A stretch of DNA of 64,000 bases from Aminithiophilus ramosus (GTDB lineage Bacteria > Synergistota > Synergistia > Synergistales > Aminithiophilaceae): the NCBI RefSeq assembly GCF_018069705.1, contig NZ_CP072943.1, forward strand, positions 310,001-374,000. Direction: 5' to 3'. The notes under the pieces are model-generated. The model did not search any database and had not been told where the DNA came from. It saw only the letters and a program-made list of their open reading frames with translations. Made by a program: the position numbers and the translations under genes. Positions 18,182 through 27,450 of the stretch are shown here, in pieces. Within the stretch, counting starts at the first letter, position 1, and each line of letters opens with the position of its first letter.

Positions 18182-19489
18182 GTGGAATGGCTCGAAAGAC
18201 AGTTTCACCTTAAAGAGGCGGGGACGGACGTCAGGACGGAAGTCCTGGCCGGCATGACGACGTTCATGACCATGGCCTACATCATTTTCGTCAATCCCGG
18301 CATCCTCTCCAACGCCGGCATGCCTTTCGGTCCGGTCCTCGTCGCGACCTGTCTCGCCGCGGCCTTCGCCTCGGCCCTCATGGCCTTCATGGCCAACTAC
18401 CCCATCGCCTTGGCCTCGGGCATGGGACTCAACGCCTTCTTCGCCTTCTCCGTCGTCCTCGGCATGGGCGTCAGCTGGCAGGTGGCCCTGGCGGCCGTCT
18501 TCGTCGAGGGGATTCTCTTCATCCTGCTGACACTGACGAAGCTCCGTGAGATCATCGTCAACACCATTCCCAAGACGCTCAAGCTGGGCATCTCGGCCGG
18601 CATCGGCCTTTTCATCGCCTTCATCGGCCTCCAGGGGGCGGGCATCATCGTCAGGAACGACGCCGTCCTCGTGGGGCTCACCGACTTCCGGGCCAACCTC
18701 CCCGCCGTCCTCGCCCTGGCGGGACTCGTCGTCATGGTCACTCTGGAGCACTTCCGCGTCAAGGGCGGCATCCTCATCGGCATCCTGGCCCTCACCGTCG
18801 TCTCCATCCCCCTGGGAATCGCCGAGATGCCCAAGGGGATCGTCTCCATGCCTCCCTCCATAGCGCCCGTCCTCTTCCAGCTCGACTTCAGCCACATCGC
18901 CACGGCCGGCTTCTGGGTCGTCGTCTTCACCTTCTTCTTCGTCGATTTCTTCGACACCGTGGGGACCCTCGTCGGCGTGGCCAGCCGCGGCGGCCTCCTC
19001 GACGGAGAGGGCCGGCTCCCCCGGGCCCGCCAGGCCCTCATGGCCGACGCCATCGGCACCACGGCGGGGGCCCTTCTGGGGACGTCGACGGTGACGTCCT
19101 ACGTCGAAAGCGCCAGCGGCGTCGAGCAGGGCGGCCGGACGGGCCTGACGGCCCTCGTCGTCGCCGCCCTCTTCATTCTGGCCATGTTCTTCAGCCCCCT
19201 CGTCTCCGTCGTCCCCGCCTGCGCCACCGCCCCGGCCCTGATCCTCGTCGGCATCTACATGATGATGGGCCTGAGGGAGATGAGGATGGACGACTGGACC
19301 GAGATGGTTCCGGCCATGCTGGCCTTCTTCATGATGCCCTTCTCCTACAGCATCGCCGTCGGCATCGAGGCGGGGATCATCTCCTTCGTGGCCCTCAAAC
19401 TCCTGACGGGCAGGGCGAAGGATCTCAACGCCGTCATGATCGGTCTGGCGGTCCTCTTCGTCGCCGCCCGGGCCTTCGGGCTTCACTAG
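18182..19489 (+). CDS. NCS2 (AzgA-type) purine permease
   Basis: The 435-residue membrane protein has about 12 hydrophobic segments and the AzgA/PbuG opening: MTTFMTMAYIIFVNP, then GMGLNAFFAFSVV, then FFFVDFFDTVGTL. These proteins import guanine, hypoxanthine or adenine by proton symport; the position suggests it feeds purines or oxidised purines into this pathway. The start is GTG 18182 with AAGGAGG seven bases before it; an upstream in-frame extension overlaps the previous gene's tail and has no ribosome site. The stop is nine bases before the hydantoinase. Confidence 0.92.
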   Translation: MEWLERQFHLKEAGTDVRTEVLAGMTTFMTMAYIIFVNPGILSNAGMPFGPVLVATCLAAAFASALMAFMANYPIALASGMGLNAFFAFSVVLGMGVSWQVALAAVFVEGILFILLTLTKLREIIVNTIPKTLKLGISAGIGLFIAFIGLQGAGIIVRNDAVLVGLTDFRANLPAVLALAGLVVMVTLEHFRVKGGILIGILALTVVSIPLGIAEMPKGIVSMPPSIAPVLFQLDFSHIATAGFWVVVFTFFFVDFFDTVGTLVGVASRGGLLDGEGRLPRARQALMADAIGTTAGALLGTSTVTSYVESASGVEQGGRTGLTALVVAALFILAMFFSPLVSVVPACATAPALILVGIYMMMGLREMRMDDWTEMVPAMLAFFMMPFSYSIAVGIEAGIISFVALKLLTGRAKDLNAVMIGLAVLFVAARAFGLH

Positions 19490-19498
19490 AGATCCCTC

Positions 19499-20875
19499 AT
19501 GGGAACGGTCCTCGCCGGCGCGACGATCTGCGGCTCTTCCGGCTCCTTCCGGGCCGATCTCCGTATGGATGGGGAGACGATCGACGCCGTCGGCTTCGGT
19601 CTCGCCCGGCCCGGCGATGACGTCGTCGACCTCGAGGGGCGCCTTCTCTTCCCCGGCGGCGTCGACGTCCACACCCATTTCGATCTTCCCCTGGCGGCGA
19701 TGTCGTCGGCCGACGATTTCGCCTCGGGGACGGCGGCGGCCCTTGTGGGGGGGACGACGACCGTCGTCGACTATGCCACGGCCTTCCGGGGCGAGAGTCC
19801 TTCCCGGGGGATCGAGGCCTGGCACGAGCGGGCCCGTGGCAGGGCCTTCTGCGACTACGGCTTCCACCTGGCCCTGACGGAGTGGAGCGAGGCCGTCTCC
19901 GCCGAGCTGGCCGACGTCGTTTCCGGAGGGATCAGCTCCTTCAAGCTCTACATGGCCTACAAGGGGAGCCTCCAGGTCGACGACGGGACCCTTTACCGGG
20001 CGGCCCGGCGCATCGGCGAGCTGGGCGGCCTCCTCTGCGTCCACTGCGAGAACGGCGATCTCGTCGCCGAGAGGGCGGCCGATCTCGTCGCCTCAGGTCT
20101 GACCGGTCCCGAGGGCCATGGCCGCTCCCGTCCTCCCCTCGTCGAGATCGAGGCCGTGAGGCGCATGATCGCCATCGCCGAGCTGGCCGGCTGCCCTCTC
20201 TACGTGGTCCACGTCAGCACGGCCGGGGCCATGGAGGCCATCGTGGCGGCTCGGAGGGCCGGGCAGAGCCTCTTCGCCGAGACCTGTCCCCAGTACCTCC
20301 TTCTCGACGAGAGCCGCTGCGAAAGGGGAGGTCTCGAGGGAGCGGCCTTCGTTCTCTCTCCTCCTTTGAGGCCCGTCGGGAACGGCCCTCTTCTCTGGGG
20401 CCATCTGGCCCGCGGCGACATCGACGTCGTCGCCACCGATCACTGCTCCTTCACCCTGGCGCAGAAGGCCGTCGGCCTCGACGACTTCCGCCTCATCCCC
20501 AACGGACTTCCCGGCGTGGAACATCGTCTGAGCCTGCTCTACAGCGAAGGCGTGGTCAGAGGCCGACTCTCGGCGGAGCGCTTCGTCGAGAGCTGCTGCA
20601 CCGCCCCGGCCCGCCTCTTCGGCCTCTATCCCCGCAAGGGTCTTCTCGCTCCGGGAAGCGACGGCGACGTCGTCGTCTTCGACCCCCGGAAGGAGTGGAC
20701 CATAAGGGCCTCGACGCAGCGCCAGAAAGTCGACAGCACGCCCTACGAGGGGCTGGGCGTCAAAGGCCGCGTCGAATCGGTCTATCTCCGGGGTCGACAG
20801 GTCGTCGGGGGAGGATCTCTCCTCGACGGAACCCCGCAGGGACTCTACCTGCGCCGTCGCCTCTTTCCGAAGTGA
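19499..20875 (+). CDS. hyuA: Hydantoinase / dihydropyrimidinase (HyuA, YgeZ type)
   Basis: This 458-residue cyclic amidohydrolase has PGGVDVHTHFD (metal histidines), SSFKLYMAYKG with the lysine that becomes carboxylated, VHVSTAGA, and VATDHCSF with the catalytic aspartate. It opens five- or six-membered cyclic ureides; in this cluster it probably acts on a ring-opened purine product. The ATG lies nine bases after the permease stop with only a weak ribosome site, so translation is likely coupled. Length is close to E. coli HyuA (461). Confidence 0.92.
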   Translation: MGTVLAGATICGSSGSFRADLRMDGETIDAVGFGLARPGDDVVDLEGRLLFPGGVDVHTHFDLPLAAMSSADDFASGTAAALVGGTTTVVDYATAFRGESPSRGIEAWHERARGRAFCDYGFHLALTEWSEAVSAELADVVSGGISSFKLYMAYKGSLQVDDGTLYRAARRIGELGGLLCVHCENGDLVAERAADLVASGLTGPEGHGRSRPPLVEIEAVRRMIAIAELAGCPLYVVHVSTAGAMEAIVAARRAGQSLFAETCPQYLLLDESRCERGGLEGAAFVLSPPLRPVGNGPLLWGHLARGDIDVVATDHCSFTLAQKAVGLDDFRLIPNGLPGVEHRLSLLYSEGVVRGRLSAERFVESCCTAPARLFGLYPRKGLLAPGSDGDVVVFDPRKEWTIRASTQRQKVDSTPYEGLGVKGRVESVYLRGRQVVGGGSLLDGTPQGLYLRRRLFPK

Positions 20876-20887
20876 GGGGGAGTGTCC

Positions 20888-23449
20888 ATGTCCGTTTTCA
20901 CCGTCAACGGCCGGCGCGTCGAGGCCGGGGAGGGCGTCCTGCTCGACTTTCTCCGCGACGAACTGAAGATCACCTCGGCCAAAAGGGGCTGCGGCGAAGG
21001 GGCCTGCGGCACCTGCATGGTCCTCGTCGACGGCCGGGCCATGAGGGCCTGTGTCGTCTCCCTCGACGGCCTCGCTGGCAAGGCCGTTCTCACCGTCGAG
21101 GGCCTGTCGGAGAGGGAGAAGGCCGTCTATGCCTGGGCCTTCGGCCGCACAGGCGCCGTCCAGTGCGGCTTCTGCACGCCCGGCATGGTCATCAGCGCCA
21201 AGGCCCTTCTGGACCGGAGACCGGACCCGACGCGGCCCGAGGTGAAAGAGGCCCTGAAGGGCAACATCTGCCGCTGCACGGGTTACGTCAAGATCGAGGA
21301 GGCCGTCCTCTTCGCCGCCAGAGCCTTCCGCGAGGGGCTCGTCCCCGACGAGGCCTCTCGGGCCTGGAAAATCGGCGAGCCCATGCCCCGCGTCGACGCG
21401 GCGCCGAAAGTTCTCGGCGCGGCCCGGTTCGCCGACGATTTCAGCCTGCCCTCCATGCTTCACGGCGCCGTCCTTCGCTCTCCCGTCCCTCGCGCTCTCA
21501 TCCGTTCCATCGACGTTTCCGCCGCCCGAGCCCTCCCAGGCGTCGTGGCCGTCCTCACCTGGAAGGACGTTCCGGGCCGGCGCCATCTGGGCCATCTCGT
21601 CCAGGACTGGCCCGTCCTCGTCGCCGAGGGGGAGGAGTCGCACTATGTGGGCGACGCCCTGGCTCTCGTCGCCGCCGAGACGGCTCCAGCGGCCCGTCAG
21701 GCCCTCGAGGCCGTCCGCCTCGACTACGAGGTCCTCGAACCCCTTCTCTCGCCCGAAGAGGCCCTGGCTCCCGGCGCGCCCCAGATCCACCCCGGAGGGA
21801 ATCTCGTCGACGTCCAGACCCGCGTCGTCCGAGGCGACGTCGAGAAGGCCCTGGCCGAGGCGGCCCACGTCGTGACCCGCACCTACAGGACCCAAAGAGT
21901 GGAACACGCCTTTCTCGAACCCGAAAGCGCCCTGGCCGAGCCCGTCGAGGGCGGCCTGACGGTCATCACAGGCGGCCAGGGCGTCTATGACGACCGCCGG
22001 GGCATCGCGGCCATGCTCGGACTCGCCCCCGAAAGGGTCCGCATCGTCACGGCCCTCGTCGGAGGCGGTTTCGGCGGCAAGGAGGACCTCTCCGTCCAGC
22101 ACCACGCCGCCCTCATGGCCTGGATCACGGGACGGCCCGTCAAGCTCACCCTGAGCCGCGACGAGAGTCTCCGCGTCCACCCCAAGCGCCATCCCATGAC
22201 GATGGAATACACGACGGGCTGCGACGGCGAGGGCCACATCACGGCCCAGAAGATCCGCATCACCAGCGACACGGGGGCCTATGCCTCCCTGGGCGGGCCC
22301 GTCCTCCAGCGGGCCTGCACCCATGCGACGGGGCCCTACAGGACGGCCAACGTCGACATCGAGGGACGGGGCGTCTACACCAACAACGTTCCCTGCGGGG
22401 CCTTCCGCGGCTTCGGCGTCACCCAGTCGGCCTTCGCCCTCGAAAGTCAGCTCAACCTCCTGGCCGAGGCCCTGGGGATCTCCTACTGGGAGATCCGTCG
22501 CCGCAACGTCGTCGTTGCCGGCGATGTGCTGGGCAACGGCCAGATCGCCGGTCCCGACACGATGATGCTGGAGACCCTTCTGGCGGCGAAAGAGGCCTAC
22601 AAGTCGAGTCCCTACGCCGGCATCGCCTGCGGCATGAAAAACAGCGGCCTGGGCGTCGGCGTTCCCGACGTCTCCCGGGTCCGGCTCGAAGTCCGCGGCG
22701 GTCAGGTCACGGTCTACACCAGCGCCGCCTGCATGGGCCAGGGGATCGCCACCATGACGAGTCAGATCGTCTCTCACGTCACCGGTCTTTCCCTCTCGAA
22801 GATCGTCCACTCCGGGGCTGACACGGCCCTCACGCCCGACGCGGGCACGTCGACGGCCTCGCGCCAGACCGTCTTCACCGGCGAGGCGACGCGGCGTTGC
22901 GCCGAAGAGCTGCGATCCGATCTGGCCTCGGCCGGGGACCTGGAGGCGCTGGAGGGAAGGACCTACTACAGGGAGTTCTCCTTCGAAAGCGATCCCATGG
23001 GTTCCGATAAGGCCCATCCCGTGAGCCACATCGCCTATGCCTTTGCCACGCAGGTCTTCATCCTCGACGAGAGCGGCAAGGTCTGTCGCGTCGTCGCCTG
23101 TCACGACTCGGGGAGACCCATCAATCCCCTTTCCGTCGAGGGACAGATCGAGGGAGGCGTCGTCATGGGCCTGGGCTATGCCCTGACGGAGACCTTTCCC
23201 ATGGAGGGAGGTCTTCCCCGGGCACGTTACGGGACGCTGGGCCTCTGGCGGGCCACGGAAATCCCTCCCATCGAGGTGATCCTCGTCGAGCCCGAATCGG
23301 AAGGAGACGTCGTCTTCGGCGCCAAGGGCGTGGGTGAAATCGCCCTTGTCCCCCCCGCTCCGGCCATCGCCCTGGCCTACCGCCGCTTCGACGGGAAGGA
23401 GCGGACCGAGCTGCCCCTGAAAGAGACGCCCTACAGCAGGAAGATCTGA
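20888..23449 (+). CDS. Selenium-dependent-type xanthine dehydrogenase, fused 2Fe-2S and molybdenum domains (XdhD-like)
   Basis: The 853-residue protein (from ATG 20888) joins two [2Fe-2S] domains, RGCGEGACGTC and QCGFCTPGM...CRCTGY, directly to a molybdopterin-binding domain with GGGFGGKED, FRGFGVTQ and GAKGVGE (the last Glu being the catalytic base). There is no FAD domain, matching the XdhD family that travels with ygfK/ssnA and is proposed to use a selenium-modified cofactor. The likely activity is hydroxylation or dehydroxylation of a purine. GAGGGGG lies seven bases before the ATG. Selenium dependence is inferred from family and context, not visible here. Confidence 0.88.
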   Translation: MSVFTVNGRRVEAGEGVLLDFLRDELKITSAKRGCGEGACGTCMVLVDGRAMRACVVSLDGLAGKAVLTVEGLSEREKAVYAWAFGRTGAVQCGFCTPGMVISAKALLDRRPDPTRPEVKEALKGNICRCTGYVKIEEAVLFAARAFREGLVPDEASRAWKIGEPMPRVDAAPKVLGAARFADDFSLPSMLHGAVLRSPVPRALIRSIDVSAARALPGVVAVLTWKDVPGRRHLGHLVQDWPVLVAEGEESHYVGDALALVAAETAPAARQALEAVRLDYEVLEPLLSPEEALAPGAPQIHPGGNLVDVQTRVVRGDVEKALAEAAHVVTRTYRTQRVEHAFLEPESALAEPVEGGLTVITGGQGVYDDRRGIAAMLGLAPERVRIVTALVGGGFGGKEDLSVQHHAALMAWITGRPVKLTLSRDESLRVHPKRHPMTMEYTTGCDGEGHITAQKIRITSDTGAYASLGGPVLQRACTHATGPYRTANVDIEGRGVYTNNVPCGAFRGFGVTQSAFALESQLNLLAEALGISYWEIRRRNVVVAGDVLGNGQIAGPDTMMLETLLAAKEAYKSSPYAGIACGMKNSGLGVGVPDVSRVRLEVRGGQVTVYTSAACMGQGIATMTSQIVSHVTGLSLSKIVHSGADTALTPDAGTSTASRQTVFTGEATRRCAEELRSDLASAGDLEALEGRTYYREFSFESDPMGSDKAHPVSHIAYAFATQVFILDESGKVCRVVACHDSGRPINPLSVEGQIEGGVVMGLGYALTETFPMEGGLPRARYGTLGLWRATEIPPIEVILVEPESEGDVVFGAKGVGEIALVPPAPAIALAYRRFDGKERTELPLKETPYSRKI

Positions 23450-23463
23450 AGGAGGTGCCCCTT

Positions 23464-25743
23464 TTGCCGGAATTCAACGTCATCGGAACGTCCCCGGCCC
23501 GGCTCGACGGCCGGGAGAAGGTCACAGGCGAGGCGCAGTTCATCGCCGACAGGGCCATCCCCGGCTGCTGGATCGGCGCTCCCCTTCCGTCGCCCGTGGC
23601 CCACGGCCGCATCAGGGCCATCGTCCGCGATCCCGATTTCGACTGGAGCCGCGTCGTCTTCGTCGATGCCGCCTCCCTTCCCTGCCGCAACTTCGTCCAC
23701 ATGGTCCGCGACGACCTCCCCATCCTGGCCGGGGAGAAGGTCACCTTCGCCACCCAGGCCGTGGCCCTCGTCGCCGGTCCCGACAGGGCCACCGTCGACG
23801 AGGCCCTCCGCCACATTCGCCTCGACATCGAACCGCTCGAGGCCGTCTTCACCGTGGACGAGGCCCTGAAAAAAGAGGTCCTCGTCTGGGGAGAGGACAA
23901 CGTCATCGACGAATACCGCATCGACAGGGGCGACGTGGCCAGGGCCTTCGCCGAGGCCGATTTCGTCGTCGAAGGGAACTACGCCACGGGGCTCCACGAG
24001 CAGCTCTACCTGGAGAATCAGGGCATGGCCGCCATTCCTCACGATGACGGCTCGCTGGAGATCCTGGGCTCCATGCAGTGTCCCTACTACGTTCAGGGAG
24101 CCCTCGTCCAGGCCCTGGAGATGGCGCCCGAAAAGGTCCGCGTCCGGGCGGGCCATCTCGGAGGCGGTTTCGGCGGCAAGGAGGACTACCCCTCGGTGAT
24201 GGCCCTCTGGGCCGCCGTCCTGGCCCTCCGATCGGGGCACCCCGTCAGGATCCTTTTCGAGAGGGGCGAGGACCTTCAGTCGACGCCCAAGCGACATCCT
24301 TCGACGACCCATATCCGGACGGCCGTCAGGCGCGACGGCACCGTCACGGGCCTCGAAATCGAGCTCCGCTTCAACGGCGGCGCCTTCACGACGCTGAGCC
24401 GCGTCGTCCAGCAGCGGGGGATGCTCCACTGCCAAGGCGCCTACAACATCCCCAACGTGGCCATCCACTCCCTCACCGTGGCGACGAACATGGTGCCCTC
24501 CGGCGCCTACCGCGGCTTCGGGGCGCCTCAGGGGCTTTTCGCCATCGAGCGCCATATGGACCGCATCGCCGACGCGCTTGCCATGGATCCCCTCGATCTG
24601 CGCCTGAAAAACATCGTCGCCGAAGGCGATCGCTTCCCCTGCGGCCAGAAGCTCAAGGGCGTCTTCGCCCGCCAGGTGCTGGAGCGCGTCGTCGAGCGGT
24701 CCGACTACCGCCGCAAGCGGGCCCTCTACGCCCGATCCGGCGAGGGGCCCGTCAGGCGGGGCATCGGCCTCTCCGTCGCCTTCCACGGAGGCGGCTTCAC
24801 CGGGGCCGGCGAGGCCACGATGGGCACGGTGGTCCGCATCGACTATGACGGGACCTTCTCGCTCCACGTGAGCAGCACCGACATGGGCCAGGGAGCTCTG
24901 ACGGTTCTCCCCATGATCGCCGCCGAGGCCCTCGGACTGAGGCCGGAGGAAATAAGAGCCCCCGGCCCCGACTCGGCCGTGGGGCCCAACAGCGGCCCCA
25001 CCGTGGCCTCTCGGACGACGATGTACGTGGGACGCGTCGTCACCGAGGCCTGTTCTTCCCTCATCGACGAGCTGAGATCCTTCCTGGCCGAGCGCGAGAA
25101 GGTCTCTCCCGGGGCCATTGCCTTCGCCCGGGGCGCCCTCCACTGCCGGACGAGGAGCTGGACCGTCGCCCAGGCCGCCCGGGCCCGCTACGAATCGAGC
25201 GGGGCCTTTTCCGTGGAGGGACGCCTTCCCGCCGAGGCCGCCGCCGTCTTCGATCTGGAAAAATTCGAGGGCGAGGCCTACAAGGCCTATGCCTGGATCG
25301 CCCAGGCCGTCGAAGTGGACGTCGATGTCGACACCTACGAGATTCAGCCCGTCGAGGCCACCGTCGTCGCCGAAATAGGCCGGGCCATCCATCCCGTCCT
25401 CGTCGAGGGCCAGATCGCCGGAGGCTTTCTTCAGGCCCTGGGCTGGTCCCACATCGAAGATCTCACCGTCACGCCCGAGGGGCGCTTCTCGGCCGACCAG
25501 CTCAACGGCTACCTCATCCCGACGACGCTCGACAGGCCCCGATGGGAGATCGACCTCATGGAGGAGCCCTGCGACGTGGGCGCCTTCGGCGCCAAGGGAC
25601 TGGGCGAGCTGCCCATGAACGGCGCCGCTCCGGCGCTGGTCTCGGCCGTCGAAAACGCCACGGGCGTTTTCGCGACGGAAATTCCCCTGACGGGGGAAAG
25701 GCTCTTCCGCCTCATGGAGACTTCGGGAGGGACGAACCGATGA
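23464..25743 (+). CDS. Molybdenum hydroxylase catalytic subunit (XdhA-like)
   Basis: This protein of about 759 residues is a molybdopterin domain without an iron-sulfur part: GGGFGGKED, AYRGFGAPQG, MGQGALTVLP and FGAKGLGELPMNG. It should pair with the 2Fe-2S/FAD protein encoded next, which overlaps it by four bases (ATGA). Together they make a second complete purine hydroxylase, separate from the fused enzyme upstream. The start is probably TTG 23464, eight bases after GGAGG; a GTG at 23455 lies within the ribosome site itself. Confidence 0.9.
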   Translation: MPEFNVIGTSPARLDGREKVTGEAQFIADRAIPGCWIGAPLPSPVAHGRIRAIVRDPDFDWSRVVFVDAASLPCRNFVHMVRDDLPILAGEKVTFATQAVALVAGPDRATVDEALRHIRLDIEPLEAVFTVDEALKKEVLVWGEDNVIDEYRIDRGDVARAFAEADFVVEGNYATGLHEQLYLENQGMAAIPHDDGSLEILGSMQCPYYVQGALVQALEMAPEKVRVRAGHLGGGFGGKEDYPSVMALWAAVLALRSGHPVRILFERGEDLQSTPKRHPSTTHIRTAVRRDGTVTGLEIELRFNGGAFTTLSRVVQQRGMLHCQGAYNIPNVAIHSLTVATNMVPSGAYRGFGAPQGLFAIERHMDRIADALAMDPLDLRLKNIVAEGDRFPCGQKLKGVFARQVLERVVERSDYRRKRALYARSGEGPVRRGIGLSVAFHGGGFTGAGEATMGTVVRIDYDGTFSLHVSSTDMGQGALTVLPMIAAEALGLRPEEIRAPGPDSAVGPNSGPTVASRTTMYVGRVVTEACSSLIDELRSFLAEREKVSPGAIAFARGALHCRTRSWTVAQAARARYESSGAFSVEGRLPAEAAAVFDLEKFEGEAYKAYAWIAQAVEVDVDVDTYEIQPVEATVVAEIGRAIHPVLVEGQIAGGFLQALGWSHIEDLTVTPEGRFSADQLNGYLIPTTLDRPRWEIDLMEEPCDVGAFGAKGLGELPMNGAAPALVSAVENATGVFATEIPLTGERLFRLMETSGGTNR

Positions 25744-27101
25744 AGATGACTCTCACCGTCAACGGCAGGGAACGGACCGTCGACGTCGCTCCCATGGCCC
25801 GCCTCCTCGACGTCATCCGTGACGGGCTGGTCCTCACGGGGACCAAAGAAGGATGCGGCGATGGCGAGTGCGGCGCCTGCGCCATCCTCCTCGACGGACG
25901 CCTCGTCAACGCCTGCTGCGTTCCGGCCCTCCAGGCGGTGGGGCGGTCCGTCGTCACCATCGAGGGGCTGGGCGAGGACAAAGAGGGCTCCCGCGAGCCC
26001 GACGCCCTCCAGAGGGCCTTCGTCGAAGAGGGAGCCGTCCACTGCGGCTTCTGCACGCCGGGCATGATCATGGCCTCACGGGCCCTGCTGGAGGAAAACC
26101 CCATCCCGACGGAAGAGGAGATCGGCGTCGCCCTTTCGGGCAACCTCTGCCGCTGCACGGGCTACGGAACGATCTTCGCCGCCGTGGCCCGCGCCGCCCG
26201 CGAGGGCTATCCCGCAAAGCCCCTGCCCCGGAAAGAGGGGCGAGGCGCCGGTCCCCTCTTTTCGCCCGACGAGGAGGGGCGCTTCTTCCTCCCCGAAAGC
26301 CTCGACGAGGCCCTGAAGATCCTCGACGAAGAGGACGACGTCACCCTCCTGGCCGGGACGACGGACATCCTTCCCGACATGAAGAAGGGCCGGGCCGCCC
26401 CCCGAAAGGCCATGGATCTTCTCGGCGTCGGCGAGCTGCGCACCCTGCGTCTCGACGGCGGCGCCGTCCGCATCGGCGCCTGCGTCACCAACGGCGAAAT
26501 CATTCGAAGCCCCCTTCTCGTCGACTGTCTGCCGGCCCTGGTCGATACGGCCCGCCAGAGCGGCGCCCCGGCCATCCAGAACAGGGCCACCCTCGGCGGC
26601 AACGTGGCCAACGCCTCGGGCGCGGCGGACCATCTCGTCATGCTCCTGGCTCTGGACGCCTCCGTCGTCGTCGCCTCCGTCCGGGGAGAGCGGGTCCTGC
26701 CGCTGAAGGATTTCGTCGTCTCCTACAGGAAAAACGCCTGCGAGAAGGGAGAGCTCATCAGAGAGATCGTCGTCCCCCTTCCGCCTCGGGGCTCGGTGCA
26801 GAAATGGATCAAAAGGGGTTCCCGCAAGGCCCTCACCCTGTCGCGGGTCAGCCTGGCCTTCTTCCTCGAAAAAGAGGGAGAGGTCATCAGGACCTTCCGC
26901 CTCGCCGCCGGGAGCATGTCGCCCGTCCCCCTGAGGATGGTCGAGACGGAGCGGGTCGTCACGGGCCGCCCCCTCTCGGCCGAGACGGCCGCCCTTGCCG
27001 CCGAGACGGCTCGCTCCGAGATCAACCCCCGCAGGAGTCCCGACTACCGCAAGGCCATCACGGCCAACCTGGTCCGACGTTTCTTCGAGGAGCTTCTTTA
27101 G
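25740..27101 (+). CDS. Molybdenum hydroxylase 2Fe-2S plus FAD subunit (fused XdhC/XdhB-like)
   Basis: The 453-residue protein is a fusion of two subunits that are often separate. Residues 1-160 hold the [2Fe-2S] domains (EGCGDGECGAC, HCGFCTPGM, CRCTGYG); the rest is the FAD domain (LLAGTTDILPDMKKG, then QNRATLGGNVANASGAADH). It passes electrons from the molybdenum subunit to NAD or another carrier. ATG 25740 overlaps the upstream stop. It is the last gene of the purine cluster, with a terminator about 85 bases after the stop. Confidence 0.9.
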   Translation: MKMTLTVNGRERTVDVAPMARLLDVIRDGLVLTGTKEGCGDGECGACAILLDGRLVNACCVPALQAVGRSVVTIEGLGEDKEGSREPDALQRAFVEEGAVHCGFCTPGMIMASRALLEENPIPTEEEIGVALSGNLCRCTGYGTIFAAVARAAREGYPAKPLPRKEGRGAGPLFSPDEEGRFFLPESLDEALKILDEEDDVTLLAGTTDILPDMKKGRAAPRKAMDLLGVGELRTLRLDGGAVRIGACVTNGEIIRSPLLVDCLPALVDTARQSGAPAIQNRATLGGNVANASGAADHLVMLLALDASVVVASVRGERVLPLKDFVVSYRKNACEKGELIREIVVPLPPRGSVQKWIKRGSRKALTLSRVSLAFFLEKEGEVIRTFRLAAGSMSPVPLRMVETERVVTGRPLSAETAALAAETARSEINPRRSPDYRKAITANLVRRFFEELL

Positions 27102-27184
27102 AAGGGTGTCTCCCCCCGCGTCGGCCTCGGTCTTCGATTCCGACGCCCGCCGTGAAGAAGCGTCCGCCACCTGTCCCTCCGCTG

Positions 27185-27210
27185 AAAGAGGCCTTCGGGC
27201 CTCTTTTTTT
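27185..27210 (+). terminator. Intrinsic terminator of the purine cluster
   Basis: AAAGAGGCC and GGCCTCTTT form a perfect 9-bp stem with a TTCG tetraloop, followed by a run of seven T. It sits about 85 bases after the last molybdenum-hydroxylase gene. Confidence 0.92.
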
Positions 27211-27450
27211 GTTCCCCCTTCCAGGGAGAGGGGGGTGATCGACCCCCTTTTCGAGAAGGCCTGACGTTCGGCAACTTTTCGGGGCCATTGAAGTATTTTA
27301 TTCGGAAAAATGAGCAAATAGCTGAAGATAATCATTCATGTTTCGTTTGTTCTTTGTTATCTTGTGCCTGTCCGATGTTTCCGGAAGGCACCGGCCTCTT
27401 CTCGGTGGCGGAAGGAGGCGGGGCGAACGTCCGAGGAAGGGGTGAGAGAC
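27211..27450. other. Intergenic leader of the arginine/methylarginine locus
   Basis: An AT-rich patch at about 27285-27362 stands out in GC-rich surroundings and probably contains the promoter for the following operon. I did not find a pair of -35/-10 boxes good enough to mark. No coding frame is convincing here. Confidence 0.4.

Noticed and set aside
20093..23104. 1003-codon open frame on the minus strand opposite the hydantoinase and XdhD-like genes
   Set aside because: It has low-complexity Gly/Asp/Arg composition, no ribosome site and no family motif; it is a by-product of high GC in the real genes.
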